From the NCBI GenBank assembly GCA_024697945.1, contig JAILRU010000135.1, forward strand, positions 27,650-91,649: 64,000 bases of DNA, given 5' to 3'. Below the pieces are notes generated by a model. That model saw nothing but the letters and a program-made list of their open reading frames with translations, was not told where the DNA came from and did no database searches. Below, piece by piece: positions 9,448-18,167 of this stretch; position 1 is the first letter of the stretch, and each line of letters begins with the position of its first letter. A program made the translations under genes and the position numbers. Origin of the DNA: Bacteroidaceae bacterium (GTDB lineage Bacteria; Bacteroidota; Bacteroidia; Bacteroidales; Bacteroidaceae).

Positions 9448-9704
9448 TCCCAGACCAAGTCTATACCAAGTCTATACCATCTCTATACCAAGTCTATACC
9501 AACTCTATAGCCCCTCCACTCCCTCTCTGGTTCCTCTCATGTTGCCCTCATGTCGCTCTCATGTTGCCCTCATGTCGCTCTCATGTTCCCCTCTAATCGC
9601 TGTCTAATTCTATATATTAGAGGAAATATAGAGAAAGAGTGGAGGGAACTCGGAGAAAACATGGAGGGGACATGGAGAAAAGATGGAGGAAACATGGGGT
9701 GAAC
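9448..9704. repeat. 11-bp-period array with two arms in opposite sense
   Basis: From 9448 fifteen consecutive 11-mers start at 9448, 9459, 9470 ... 9602 without any slip. Most begin YTCTATACC or CTCATGT. From 9617 the period continues in the opposite sense: eight 11-mers (9617, 9628 ... 9694) of the type NNRGAGRRAAC, i.e. the reverse complement of CTC-type words. The turn (CTCTAAT, then ATTAGAG) is an exact inverted repeat near 9591-9623. No gene explains it. Neighbouring words are more alike than distant ones. Confidence 0.85.
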
Positions 9705-9756
9705 GTTGATTAAAAACAGCAGAAACCTAAATTACTTAAAAATAAAAGAGTTTTGT

Positions 9757-9787
9757 TTTGTAGTGTGAATGCTTTTTCGTAACTTTG
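9757..9787 (+). promoter_or_regulatory. Canonical promoter of the second CotH gene
   Basis: TTTG (9757-9760), 19 bp, TAACTTTG (9780-9787). It places transcription start near 9793 and therefore fixes the coding start at 9811 and not at an upstream ATG at 9769, which lies inside the promoter. Confidence 0.8.
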
Positions 9788-9810
9788 CGGCGCAAACTAA
9801 AGAAATTGCC

Positions 9811-12800
9811 ATGAAGAGAGTACTTACATTATTAATATTATGCGTTTTCGCATGTATGGGTTTCCTTCCTTCGGTAGCATACGCTGATGCACCTGTCGAG
9901 GATGGTGTGTATTATATCTCCAATACTTCAGTGGAAGGATATCTGGGCTTGGGGTCCTACCACAGTGTTGCCCCCTTCATCTATTATGTGACCGACGGGC
10001 AGGAGATGACAGCTGATGCCTATTGGGTGGTGACAAACACACGGTCGGGCTATACCTTCCGCAACGAAGCCACAAATGAGTTGCTTGTCTTCACTTATGA
10101 CCGCATTGACCAGTACTACAAGTACATGACGCTGGCATCCGAGGCTCCTGATGACCATTCTCAATACTGGAACATCATAGAGGGCGACGATGGGGCGGTA
10201 TGCATTCAGAGTGCCTATGATACCGACTATTACTGGAACCTTCGCAGCGGAACGAACATGATGGGGACCTATAGGGGAAGTTACGGCTCGGGTGCAAACG
10301 AGCGCTATGTCTTTCATAAGAAGGGTGAAAAGCCGGACATCGACCCTGACCCCGACCCCTCCACGGTGATGCCGACCTTCCCCAAGGCGTTGCATGTCTA
10401 TCTGAACGACGGACGGCTTGAAGCCTATCCCCTGGAGTATGTGACAAACTACTCGGAGGTTGACGGTAAGCTGAACATCGAAACCAATCTCAACTGGACC
10501 TATAAGTACGACCTCTCCTTGGTGGATTCGGTGAGCGAGAATACGCCTACTGACTTCCCCACCTTCGAGACATACAAGTTCAATAACAGTTTCAACGACC
10601 AGCTCTTCACCACTGCCAATGGTGAAATAGTGGGCGATACGGTATTTGTTACGCTTGCTGCCATAGGCAAACGCCTGACCCCCTCGTTCAAGGTGGCAGA
10701 CGAAACTGTGGAAGCCTATGTGGATGAGAAACTCCAGAAGAGCAAGGAGACCCGCCTGCGTTTCGACAAGGACATTTATTATATCGTGGCCAGGAAGGGG
10801 TGCAAGATACTGACCCCCGAGGCGGACGGCAAGTATTTCCTGAAACCTTACGGCCGTTATGTCCGCGTTCATGTCGATTGGCTGACAGACCGTGCCGAAG
10901 TGCCTACCATCTATATCAATACTGCCGACGGACAGGCTATAACCAGCAAGGACTACTTCAAGGATGCTACCATCAGCATCGACGGTCACGGCATCTTCCC
11001 CTCGATGGAAGAGACAGCCATGCAAATCAAGGGTAGGGGAAACAGCAGCTGGGGCTGGCCCAAGAAACCCTACCGCATGAAGTTCGAAGAGAAAGTGAAA
11101 CCCTTGGGCATGACCAAGGGTAAGAACTGGGTGTTGCTGTCCAACTACCAGACGGGCTCGCTGATGTCGAACGCCGTGGGCATGAAGGCTGCCAACTTGA
11201 TGGGCGCTGCTGCCGCCAACCACATCGTGCCGGTGGACTTGTACCTCAACGGCGAATATCGCGGCAGCTACAACCTGACGGAGAAGGTGGGCCTCGCAAA
11301 CAACAGCGTTGATTTGGATGACGAGACGGCTGCCGCCCTGCTGGAGCTTGACTCCTATTACGACGAGCCATCGGGACAGAAGTTCCGCTCCAGCCCTTAC
11401 AACCTGCCCATCAACATCAAGGAACCTGAGTTCGACGAAGGCACAACCTCCCTCACGTTGGAGATGATACAGAACGACTTCAATGGCTTCATGAAGACGC
11501 TCAAAAACGCAGGTGACATCTCGCGCCACGTCGAAGTGGACCCGTTGGTGCGCTTCCTCATGGTGAACGAGCTCATCTGCAACTTCGAGCTCTACCATCC
11601 CAAGAGCACGTTCTGCTACCGCGAGAGCTTCGAGGCCGACACCAGTAAGTATGTCTTCGGACCTGTCTGGGATCTCGACTGGGGCTTCGGCTACGAGCAG
11701 CACCGCAGCTACTTCAAGGACAACATCACCACCAACTACTGGACTAAGATGCCCAACATGGAGGTGATACAGTTCATTCAGGACCTCCGATGGAACTACG
11801 AGCCGATGTGCGACCTCTACAAGCAACTCTGGAAGAAGTTCATGGACAACGACCTGCAGGAACTGATGGAGTACTGCCAGGACTACTACGACTTTGCCCA
11901 CAACTCGTTCGACAGCAACCGCGATGTTTGGGGCGACAGGACGAACTATGCGCAGCAGGCCAAGGATGCAGCCAACTGGTTGCAGCAGCGTTCCCAAAAG
12001 ATTTACGAGGATATCCTCAACGACGTGCGTCCTCCCAAGCCTGAACCGGTTGATCCTGTCGAGTTTGCAAATGACAAGCTCTACACCCTCACCTGTAAGC
12101 GTGGCGAACTGATACTCAGCTATGACTATCAGGGACTGGAGGCAGGTCAGAGCGCATGGTGGACAGTGGAAGACTATGAGAAACAGTTCGCCATCATCAA
12201 CATCGAGGGTAACAACTACCTCTACAGCCCCCACCTGAAGAGCTACCTGAGAACCGGCTATGCCTCAAACGGCGAATGGGTGAAGCAATTAGGATCGCCC
12301 ATCTACTTCGACACAAATAACCCAGACGGGAAGTACCAGTTCATGATAAGCACGCTCACCGACTACGGAACGACGCTGTGGTTCAATAACAATTCTAGCA
12401 CAATCGTCATCAACTCATGGAATACACCTGACGACGGAGACCGGTGGTACATAGCAGAAGTGGGTGACTTCGACCCGACGGAGGCTCTGGAACTTGCTCA
12501 GGCCGACCTGCTGGCCATAACCATTAATCTTATGTATGACGGTGAAGTCATTGCTACAGTGACAAAGGATCTGCCTTACGGTGCAGATATGCCAGAGCCA
12601 CCAGCTGAATGGAGCAACGCTTTTGTGACGCTGGAGCCTGTTGGCATACATCCGTATATGGTCACAGAGGAGACGACCATTGCCTACGAAGCTGAGTGGG
12701 TGGGTCCCTTCGACTTTACGACCTCGTTGGAAGACTCAAAGTGGTACAACATGACCATCCGCTCGGACTACATGGTGGGCAAGACGGATTCAGAGCCCTA

Positions 12801-13275
12801 CTATCCCGTAGCGGTGGATGACTCGGATACGCCGTACTTGTTAACCTATCAGTGGGCTTTCGCCGGTAACCCTTATAAAGTAAAGGTATATAACCGTTCC
12901 ACAGGATTGGACGAAGTGCTGACGCTTGTTGGTCAGGACGGCGTTATGCGTCCTGGTGATTACGAGTGGGAGATACTGCCCAACCGAGACGGCTTCGTGC
13001 TCCGCGTGCCTGGCTCGGGCACTTGGTGTCTCAATCAGTTCGGTGGCGGTGGTGGTCCTCTTCGCTATTGGGACAGTCAAAATAGCCTGACAGATAATGG
13101 TTCCACCTTCCGTGTGACAGAGGCGCCAGATCCGGACGGCATTGTTGAAGTCCATAGTTCAGAGTCCATAGACCATGGTTCTGCTGTCTATGACCTCAGC
13201 GGACGACGCATTGATAATCGTAAGTTGTCTCAGGGCATCTACATTGTCAATGGAAAGAAAATTGCGATTAAGTGA
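9811..13275 (+). CDS. Secreted CotH-kinase family protein with trefoil-like modules and C-terminal tail
   Basis: 1154 residues starting MKRVLTLLILCVF with a signal peptide ending in A-Y-A. The first 110 residues after it resemble a ricin-type module (D-G-V-Y-Y-I-S-N-T-S). A CotH kinase domain spans about 390-740: I-K-G-R-G-N-S-S-W-G-W-P-K-K-P-Y-R near 410, L-N-G-E-Y-R-G-S-Y-N-L-T-E-K near 480, and the metal-site-like V-W-D-L-D-W-G-F-G-Y near 620. Then come two modules (about 750-890 and 965-1110) shared with the 1463-residue protein, including W-Y-N-M-T-I-R and L-N-Q-F-G-G-G-G-G. The tail reads A-V-Y-D-L-S-G-R-R-I...G-I-Y-I-V-N-G-K-K-I. The domain order is partly that of the 1463-residue protein with CotH placed in front. 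Confidence 0.85.
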   Translation: MKRVLTLLILCVFACMGFLPSVAYADAPVEDGVYYISNTSVEGYLGLGSYHSVAPFIYYVTDGQEMTADAYWVVTNTRSGYTFRNEATNELLVFTYDRIDQYYKYMTLASEAPDDHSQYWNIIEGDDGAVCIQSAYDTDYYWNLRSGTNMMGTYRGSYGSGANERYVFHKKGEKPDIDPDPDPSTVMPTFPKALHVYLNDGRLEAYPLEYVTNYSEVDGKLNIETNLNWTYKYDLSLVDSVSENTPTDFPTFETYKFNNSFNDQLFTTANGEIVGDTVFVTLAAIGKRLTPSFKVADETVEAYVDEKLQKSKETRLRFDKDIYYIVARKGCKILTPEADGKYFLKPYGRYVRVHVDWLTDRAEVPTIYINTADGQAITSKDYFKDATISIDGHGIFPSMEETAMQIKGRGNSSWGWPKKPYRMKFEEKVKPLGMTKGKNWVLLSNYQTGSLMSNAVGMKAANLMGAAAANHIVPVDLYLNGEYRGSYNLTEKVGLANNSVDLDDETAAALLELDSYYDEPSGQKFRSSPYNLPINIKEPEFDEGTTSLTLEMIQNDFNGFMKTLKNAGDISRHVEVDPLVRFLMVNELICNFELYHPKSTFCYRESFEADTSKYVFGPVWDLDWGFGYEQHRSYFKDNITTNYWTKMPNMEVIQFIQDLRWNYEPMCDLYKQLWKKFMDNDLQELMEYCQDYYDFAHNSFDSNRDVWGDRTNYAQQAKDAANWLQQRSQKIYEDILNDVRPPKPEPVDPVEFANDKLYTLTCKRGELILSYDYQGLEAGQSAWWTVEDYEKQFAIINIEGNNYLYSPHLKSYLRTGYASNGEWVKQLGSPIYFDTNNPDGKYQFMISTLTDYGTTLWFNNNSSTIVINSWNTPDDGDRWYIAEVGDFDPTEALELAQADLLAITINLMYDGEVIATVTKDLPYGADMPEPPAEWSNAFVTLEPVGIHPYMVTEETTIAYEAEWVGPFDFTTSLEDSKWYNMTIRSDYMVGKTDSEPYYPVAVDDSDTPYLLTYQWAFAGNPYKVKVYNRSTGLDEVLTLVGQDGVMRPGDYEWEILPNRDGFVLRVPGSGTWCLNQFGGGGGPLRYWDSQNSLTDNGSTFRVTEAPDPDGIVEVHSSESIDHGSAVYDLSGRRIDNRKLSQGIYIVNGKKIAIK

Positions 13276-13286
13276 ATAAGATGAGA

Positions 13287-13336
13287 AAAAAAGGAGGCTT
13301 ACCTATGCTTTTCTTTGCATGAGTGAGTCCCTTTTT
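13287..13336 (+). terminator. Terminator after the second CotH gene
   Basis: AAAAAGG pairs with CCTTTTT, with an inner stem including ATGC/GCAT and several G-T pairs. A U-rich end is supplied by the closing CCTTTTT. Confidence 0.6.
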
Positions 13337-13412
13337 GCCCTTTATATGTTAAAAAATGTTTATAAGATAAAAATTTTGTTATAAGTATAGTGTAAGGTTC
13401 CGATTAAAAATT

Positions 13413-13420
13413 TAACTTTG
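13413..13420 (+). promoter_or_regulatory. -7 element of the 1530-residue protein gene
   Basis: TAACTTTG followed by CA, about 70 bp before the ATG. The -33 element is not clear. Confidence 0.55.
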
Positions 13421-13490
13421 CATGGCAAAAGGTATATAAACCAGCTAAACAATTATATTAATTAACCAAAACATTTAAATTGTTTTAAAA

Positions 13491-16400
13491 ATGAAAAAAC
13501 GTTACTTATTTTTGATGACGTTGTTGTTCCCGTTAGCAACAATGTTATCGTCGGGTTTTGTACATGCACAGGACCCCGACAAATCCGAGTATGATGCTGC
13601 AATAGCAGCCTTCCCCAGTGGTGCCTATTACATCACGACGGAAGTGGATGGTGTCAAGTACTATGTAACTGCCTCCGGTTCTTTGGAAGAACGGTATGAC
13701 GGTATTGAAGCGAGTGAGGGATTGTTTACAATCAATCAGGTCTCAGGTGGTGCACTTTACGATGTCGGCTGGCATATTGAGGGCGCCAATGGACACTTCT
13801 CCAATACCACGCTGTCCGACGACAGTAAGGCTGTCCTGAACCCTGGTACTGGAGTCTTCCGTCTTGATACCAGTAATGACCGTAATGACTGGGAAAGTCA
13901 GGTGTTCTTCTTGAACGTAGAAGAGGGTAAGTTTGCCATCCGTTCCTGTAACACCGCTTATGGTGAAAGCAGCTGGGCTGACGCAGGCCGTGCCTTCTGG
14001 ACCTACGAGGTTGATGAGGCTGGCGAAGTTGTCTTTGGCGATTACGGTCCCATCCCTTGCTACAGCTACGAACCCGCCTACATTTGGACTTTGGAACAGC
14101 CCACTGGCTTTGACAAGGTGAGGATGATTTTCGACGCACTCTATACTAAGTATGAGGATTTAATCTGGGATGACCGTGACGAACCAACTGTTTTAAATAT
14201 GGGTACGGGCTTTGGCCAGTATGCCGATATGGAAAGCTGGTATCAGTTGTGGGATTTGCTTCAGGAACTCAGTGCTATTTGTGACAAGTTTATAGATCCG
14301 GACTATGATTTCTATACAGATCCGGAAGCTCCCACAGAGGAGCAGGGCAATGCCATTACTGATCAGTGCAATGCTTTGTACCAGAAGATTCTGGACAGCG
14401 AGGTTGCATATTCTCTGCCTAATGGCGATGGCTACTATCGCATCTACTCACCCTTACGCTATTACACCACCACGGTGATTGGCAAGGATGAATATGATGA
14501 GGATATCACAGAGACTACTTATGTTGACAAGGTTCTGCTTGCTTCATTCCAGAATGTCGGTCAGTTTGGCACATTCAGGGAGAACATGGCTAACCAGGTA
14601 TGGTATCTCAGCCAGAAGGGCGATAGCATCCTGATGAAGAACTTGGGCATGGAATCCTATGTCAGCAAAGCTTCTGCATCATCAGGAAGGTTGGACCTTA
14701 CTGAGGACGAAAGTGAAGTCAGCTATGTTGTATTCGACTATGCAGGTGTCGAAGAATCTGAGGTAGGTGGTAGCTGGGAAGAAAGGGATGCCTTCAATAT
14801 CCGTCTGGCCAGCAAGGCAAGACATGAGGGCAACTATGTTCACTCGAATGGTCATAACAAGGGTAAGGATTCCCACAGCGATTTGAATGTAAGTTTCTGG
14901 TATGGAACCTACGGAAAAGAAAAGTACAATGATGATGGCGGTACCAGCGAATGGTATCTGGAGCCTGTATCCGCAGAAGAGGCTGCAGAACTCAGTGAGA
15001 TATTTGGCCCGATGAAGGATCACGATCTCTTGGTTATTCAGAACAACGAGCTCCGCGCTCAGGTTCTTGAGACCCTGACACTTGCAAAGGACGTTTCCTA
15101 TACTCCGATGATTACCTCTGTCAGCCAGCTGAGCAGTCCTTACAGCGATTCTTCAGAAGGTCAGCACCTCGAATATCTGATTGATAATGACGCAAGCACA
15201 TTCTGGCACACCACTTGGCATGGCTATGCTGACGGTGTAGATCCTTTCTACTACTATGGTGCAGGTTACGAAGAAGACGGTCTCGAAAGCCACTACCTCC
15301 AGATCTCCGGCATGCAGAATTTGGTTGGCAACTGCGAACTTTACGTTCGTGAGAGAGACGGTGCCGATAACGACCGCATTAAGACTCTTGTTCTCCTGGG
15401 TACGGACAACCTGAAGAACGAAGATGACGAATGGGAAGAAATTGTAAAGATTACACTTCCTAACACAGGCAAGGGCGAAGAGAACACTGTTCCCTTCACT
15501 ATCGAAGAAGGTTATCCTTATATTCGCGTGGTTGTTATTGAGGTTGCATCCTCAGACTATGAATTCCGTCAGTTCTGGCATGCTGCTGAGATTCAGCTCT
15601 ACACTGTAGAAGAGAATCCCAACTCTCAGTTCGTTCTGATGGGCGAAGTTGCTCAGAATCTTCAGGACGCCTACGATGCTAACGTGGCTATCTCAGACGA
15701 AGATCTCACTCTGGATGATTACAACGCATTGCTGGCAGCTTACGAAGCATTCCAGAATGTAGGTTTGGTTGATCCTGCAGAAATGCGTGCTGCTTTGACA
15801 AAGTATGCTAAGGCAACCGAGGGTGTTGTGGAAGGTACAAATCCTGGTTATTGGGAGGATATGACTATTGCCAACCAGTACAATGACCTGTATGCAGAAA
15901 TTGAGGCCTACAACAAGGCTGGTATTTACAAGGCTGAGGATGTTCACAAGTATGCTGTAATGCTCAAGGCTATGCAGAAGAGCGTTATGGAAAAGGCCAA
16001 CGATGTGAAGACCGACAAGTGGTATCGCATCATGGTTCCGACAGAGGAAATGTATGATGCTTACGACTTCAGCAAGGAAGGCGTCGATAACTGTAATGAC
16101 CTTATTGAGGACCAGATCACTATTTGTGGTAACTTTGCAACTACTGCCCAGGGCTTCTCAGAAGAAGTTCCAGCTCCTACAGACGAAGATCCCGATGCAG
16201 TGACTACTAAGACACGTCTCGAAACTATTAACGGTGAAGACGTTCGCGAGTCTGATCGTCTGTTCTTCATGCCAGACGATGAAATCGAAGACAAGGCTGT
16301 CAGCATGTTCCGCTTTGTTGAGCTCGAGTCAGATGCTGCCGATTATACTGCTCTCCTCCTTGATGTTAAGGAGAACATGGGTATGGCTCTGGACATGAGC

Positions 16401-18083
16401 ACCACTTACACACAGGGCGAGCCTCTGATTACAAAGGCTTCTCAGTTCACAAGTAACGCTTCTTATCCTGGCAATGATGGTCAGAAACTGGAGAGTGGTT
16501 GCCTTATCGACAATGACTTTGCTACATACTGGCATAGTGACTATGGCAAGACATTCTGCTGCATTCCTTATCTGCAGGTAGCACTCAATGAGCCTGTTTC
16601 CGGTCTCATCCAGGTATATGTTGGACGTCGTAACACTTCCAACGGCCACGTCGTTCGTATGTATGTTCAGGGTAGTAATGATGCCGAGACTTGGACAAAT
16701 ATCGGTTACATTGAGTTACCTTACACCAATGCTACGACTCCTGCTACCAGCCAGCCTCTCGATTTGGGCGGTACATTCAGCCACCTGCGCTTCTCTATGA
16801 CTAACAGATATGGTACTGACGGTGGTAGCAACATTGAGTTTGATCCGTTTGAAGAGAACATCACTGCTGACGACTACAACACGAAGTACACTTACTTCCA
16901 CGCTTCTGAGTTCCAGATTTATCCTGTCAAGGCTGACTCTCAGCTGAGCGCAAGCGGTCAGGCTCTGCAGAATGCATACGTAGTTGCCAACAAGGTTGTC
17001 CTCAAGGACGCTACAGCTGAAGACCTTGCTGCTGCTGCACAGGCTTACAAGACCTATCAGAAGGAGTTCAATGCTAAGCAAGGCAAGACTGTCCTGCCCA
17101 ATGGCTTGGACAAGGCTCCTGCTACCTATGCTCTCCAGAACAAGGCTACAGGTCTCTTCGTCATGGTTGACGGTACTGGCAACCAGAACAATATTTATCT
17201 GAAGACCATTCCTACCCTCGTTGGTTACAAGGCAATTGGTTATCAGAGAAGCTTGCTGAGTGCTAGGACTCTCAACAATGTAAGTTGCAACAACCTGCAT
17301 GTTGGAGAAAGCAACCGCAGATTCTGCACATGGGGTTCTACAGAGCCTACCAGTAATTCCGGTTTGGTTATTTGCGAGGCAGACGAAGAGTATGCAGCTC
17401 CCAATGAGTTCTCGTTCACCAAGAACGTGAAGCCCGGCCGCATTGCTGACTGGTGTCACAGTGTCACCCTCACTCAGGTGAGCGCTCTTGATGAAGGCGT
17501 TGCCTATACTGCTGTTGGCCAATATACTGTTGGTGAGGATGAAGACGCAGAGACATTCCTGGCTCTGAAGGCCATCCAGACTATCCCCGCTGGTGAACCC
17601 GCTCTCTACATCTATGGTGACACTACATCTTATGATGCAGAAGACGACTATGTTGAGCCCGTGAAGTTCACCATAACTGGAGGTGAGAAGCCAGTAGTTG
17701 AAGGCACATCAGTTAATGGTCTCGTTGGTACTCTGGTTACTGCTACATACAATAACTATTATATTTACTTCAATGCTAATTATGCAGCATGTCCTGCTGA
17801 AAGCGTATCAGTTACTCCTTGCAGCGCTGTTCTGGATCTCGAGAACTGCCCGCAGATTGATGCAAATGGTGACTTTGACTTCAGCATCTTCCTCGGTGGT
17901 GCAGCTGGCGATGTTGCCGACGGCGTGAAGGATGTTTCTACAGCAATCGAGAACATCAGCAAGCCCGGAAATGTTTACAGCATGGACGGCAAGCTGCTCC
18001 GCACCGGTGCAAACCTCAACAGCCTGAAGTCTCTTGGCAAGGGTATGTACATCCTCAATGGTGTGAAAGTTGTTGTTAAGTAA
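13491..18083 (+). CDS. Large secreted protein with two F5/8-type C modules
   Basis: 1530 residues, signal peptide ending V-H-A-Q. Residues about 28-200 are paralogous to the N-terminal block of the 1463-residue protein. Two discoidin-like modules are clear: about 535-705 (L-I-D-N-D-A-S-T-F-W-H-T-T-W) and about 975-1150 (L-I-D-N-D-F-A-T-Y-W-H-S-D-Y), both with the usual D-N-D/W-H ligand-face motif. Helical spacers rich in A and Y follow each one. The tail reads V-Y-S-M-D-G-K-L-L...G-M-Y-I-L-N-G-V-K-V. No catalytic motif was found. It probably binds glycans at the cell surface or in the medium. The gene has its own -7 element and a strong terminator. Confidence 0.85.
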   Translation: MKKRYLFLMTLLFPLATMLSSGFVHAQDPDKSEYDAAIAAFPSGAYYITTEVDGVKYYVTASGSLEERYDGIEASEGLFTINQVSGGALYDVGWHIEGANGHFSNTTLSDDSKAVLNPGTGVFRLDTSNDRNDWESQVFFLNVEEGKFAIRSCNTAYGESSWADAGRAFWTYEVDEAGEVVFGDYGPIPCYSYEPAYIWTLEQPTGFDKVRMIFDALYTKYEDLIWDDRDEPTVLNMGTGFGQYADMESWYQLWDLLQELSAICDKFIDPDYDFYTDPEAPTEEQGNAITDQCNALYQKILDSEVAYSLPNGDGYYRIYSPLRYYTTTVIGKDEYDEDITETTYVDKVLLASFQNVGQFGTFRENMANQVWYLSQKGDSILMKNLGMESYVSKASASSGRLDLTEDESEVSYVVFDYAGVEESEVGGSWEERDAFNIRLASKARHEGNYVHSNGHNKGKDSHSDLNVSFWYGTYGKEKYNDDGGTSEWYLEPVSAEEAAELSEIFGPMKDHDLLVIQNNELRAQVLETLTLAKDVSYTPMITSVSQLSSPYSDSSEGQHLEYLIDNDASTFWHTTWHGYADGVDPFYYYGAGYEEDGLESHYLQISGMQNLVGNCELYVRERDGADNDRIKTLVLLGTDNLKNEDDEWEEIVKITLPNTGKGEENTVPFTIEEGYPYIRVVVIEVASSDYEFRQFWHAAEIQLYTVEENPNSQFVLMGEVAQNLQDAYDANVAISDEDLTLDDYNALLAAYEAFQNVGLVDPAEMRAALTKYAKATEGVVEGTNPGYWEDMTIANQYNDLYAEIEAYNKAGIYKAEDVHKYAVMLKAMQKSVMEKANDVKTDKWYRIMVPTEEMYDAYDFSKEGVDNCNDLIEDQITICGNFATTAQGFSEEVPAPTDEDPDAVTTKTRLETINGEDVRESDRLFFMPDDEIEDKAVSMFRFVELESDAADYTALLLDVKENMGMALDMSTTYTQGEPLITKASQFTSNASYPGNDGQKLESGCLIDNDFATYWHSDYGKTFCCIPYLQVALNEPVSGLIQVYVGRRNTSNGHVVRMYVQGSNDAETWTNIGYIELPYTNATTPATSQPLDLGGTFSHLRFSMTNRYGTDGGSNIEFDPFEENITADDYNTKYTYFHASEFQIYPVKADSQLSASGQALQNAYVVANKVVLKDATAEDLAAAAQAYKTYQKEFNAKQGKTVLPNGLDKAPATYALQNKATGLFVMVDGTGNQNNIYLKTIPTLVGYKAIGYQRSLLSARTLNNVSCNNLHVGESNRRFCTWGSTEPTSNSGLVICEADEEYAAPNEFSFTKNVKPGRIADWCHSVTLTQVSALDEGVAYTAVGQYTVGEDEDAETFLALKAIQTIPAGEPALYIYGDTTSYDAEDDYVEPVKFTITGGEKPVVEGTSVNGLVGTLVTATYNNYYIYFNANYAACPAESVSVTPCSAVLDLENCPQIDANGDFDFSIFLGGAAGDVADGVKDVSTAIENISKPGNVYSMDGKLLRTGANLNSLKSLGKGMYILNGVKVVVK

Positions 18084-18101
18084 ATAACTAATCTATCAAT
18101 G

Positions 18102-18142
18102 GAGGGAGTTTTCCGGCAATGCCTGGGGACTCCCTCTTTTTT
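18102..18142 (+). terminator. Strong Rho-independent terminator
   Basis: GAGGGAGT (18102-18109) pairs with ACTCCCTC (18129-18136) and is followed by six T. It ends the 1530-residue protein transcript and overlaps an upstream ATG (18119) of the next frame, so that ATG is not the start of the next gene. Confidence 0.85.
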
Positions 18143-18143
18143 A

Positions 18144-18167
18144 ATTCACAATTCATAATTATGAAAA
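18144..18167 (+). repeat. Heptamer words before the peptidase gene
   Basis: AATTCAC, AATTCAT, AATTATG occur in a row at 7-bp spacing; the last word supplies the ATG of the peptidase gene. Confidence 0.55.

Noticed and set aside
9338..9607. 89-codon frame across the 11-bp array
   Set aside because: It starts inside the promoter, and its protein is only the translation of the repeat words.
9769..9810. Upstream start for the second CotH gene
   Set aside because: The ATG lies within the promoter; the signal peptide starts at 9811.
9928..12234. 768-codon open frame on the minus strand
   Set aside because: It is antisense to the well-supported CotH gene, has no domain, signal peptide or promoter, and similar long antisense frames occur opposite other genes here because of codon bias.
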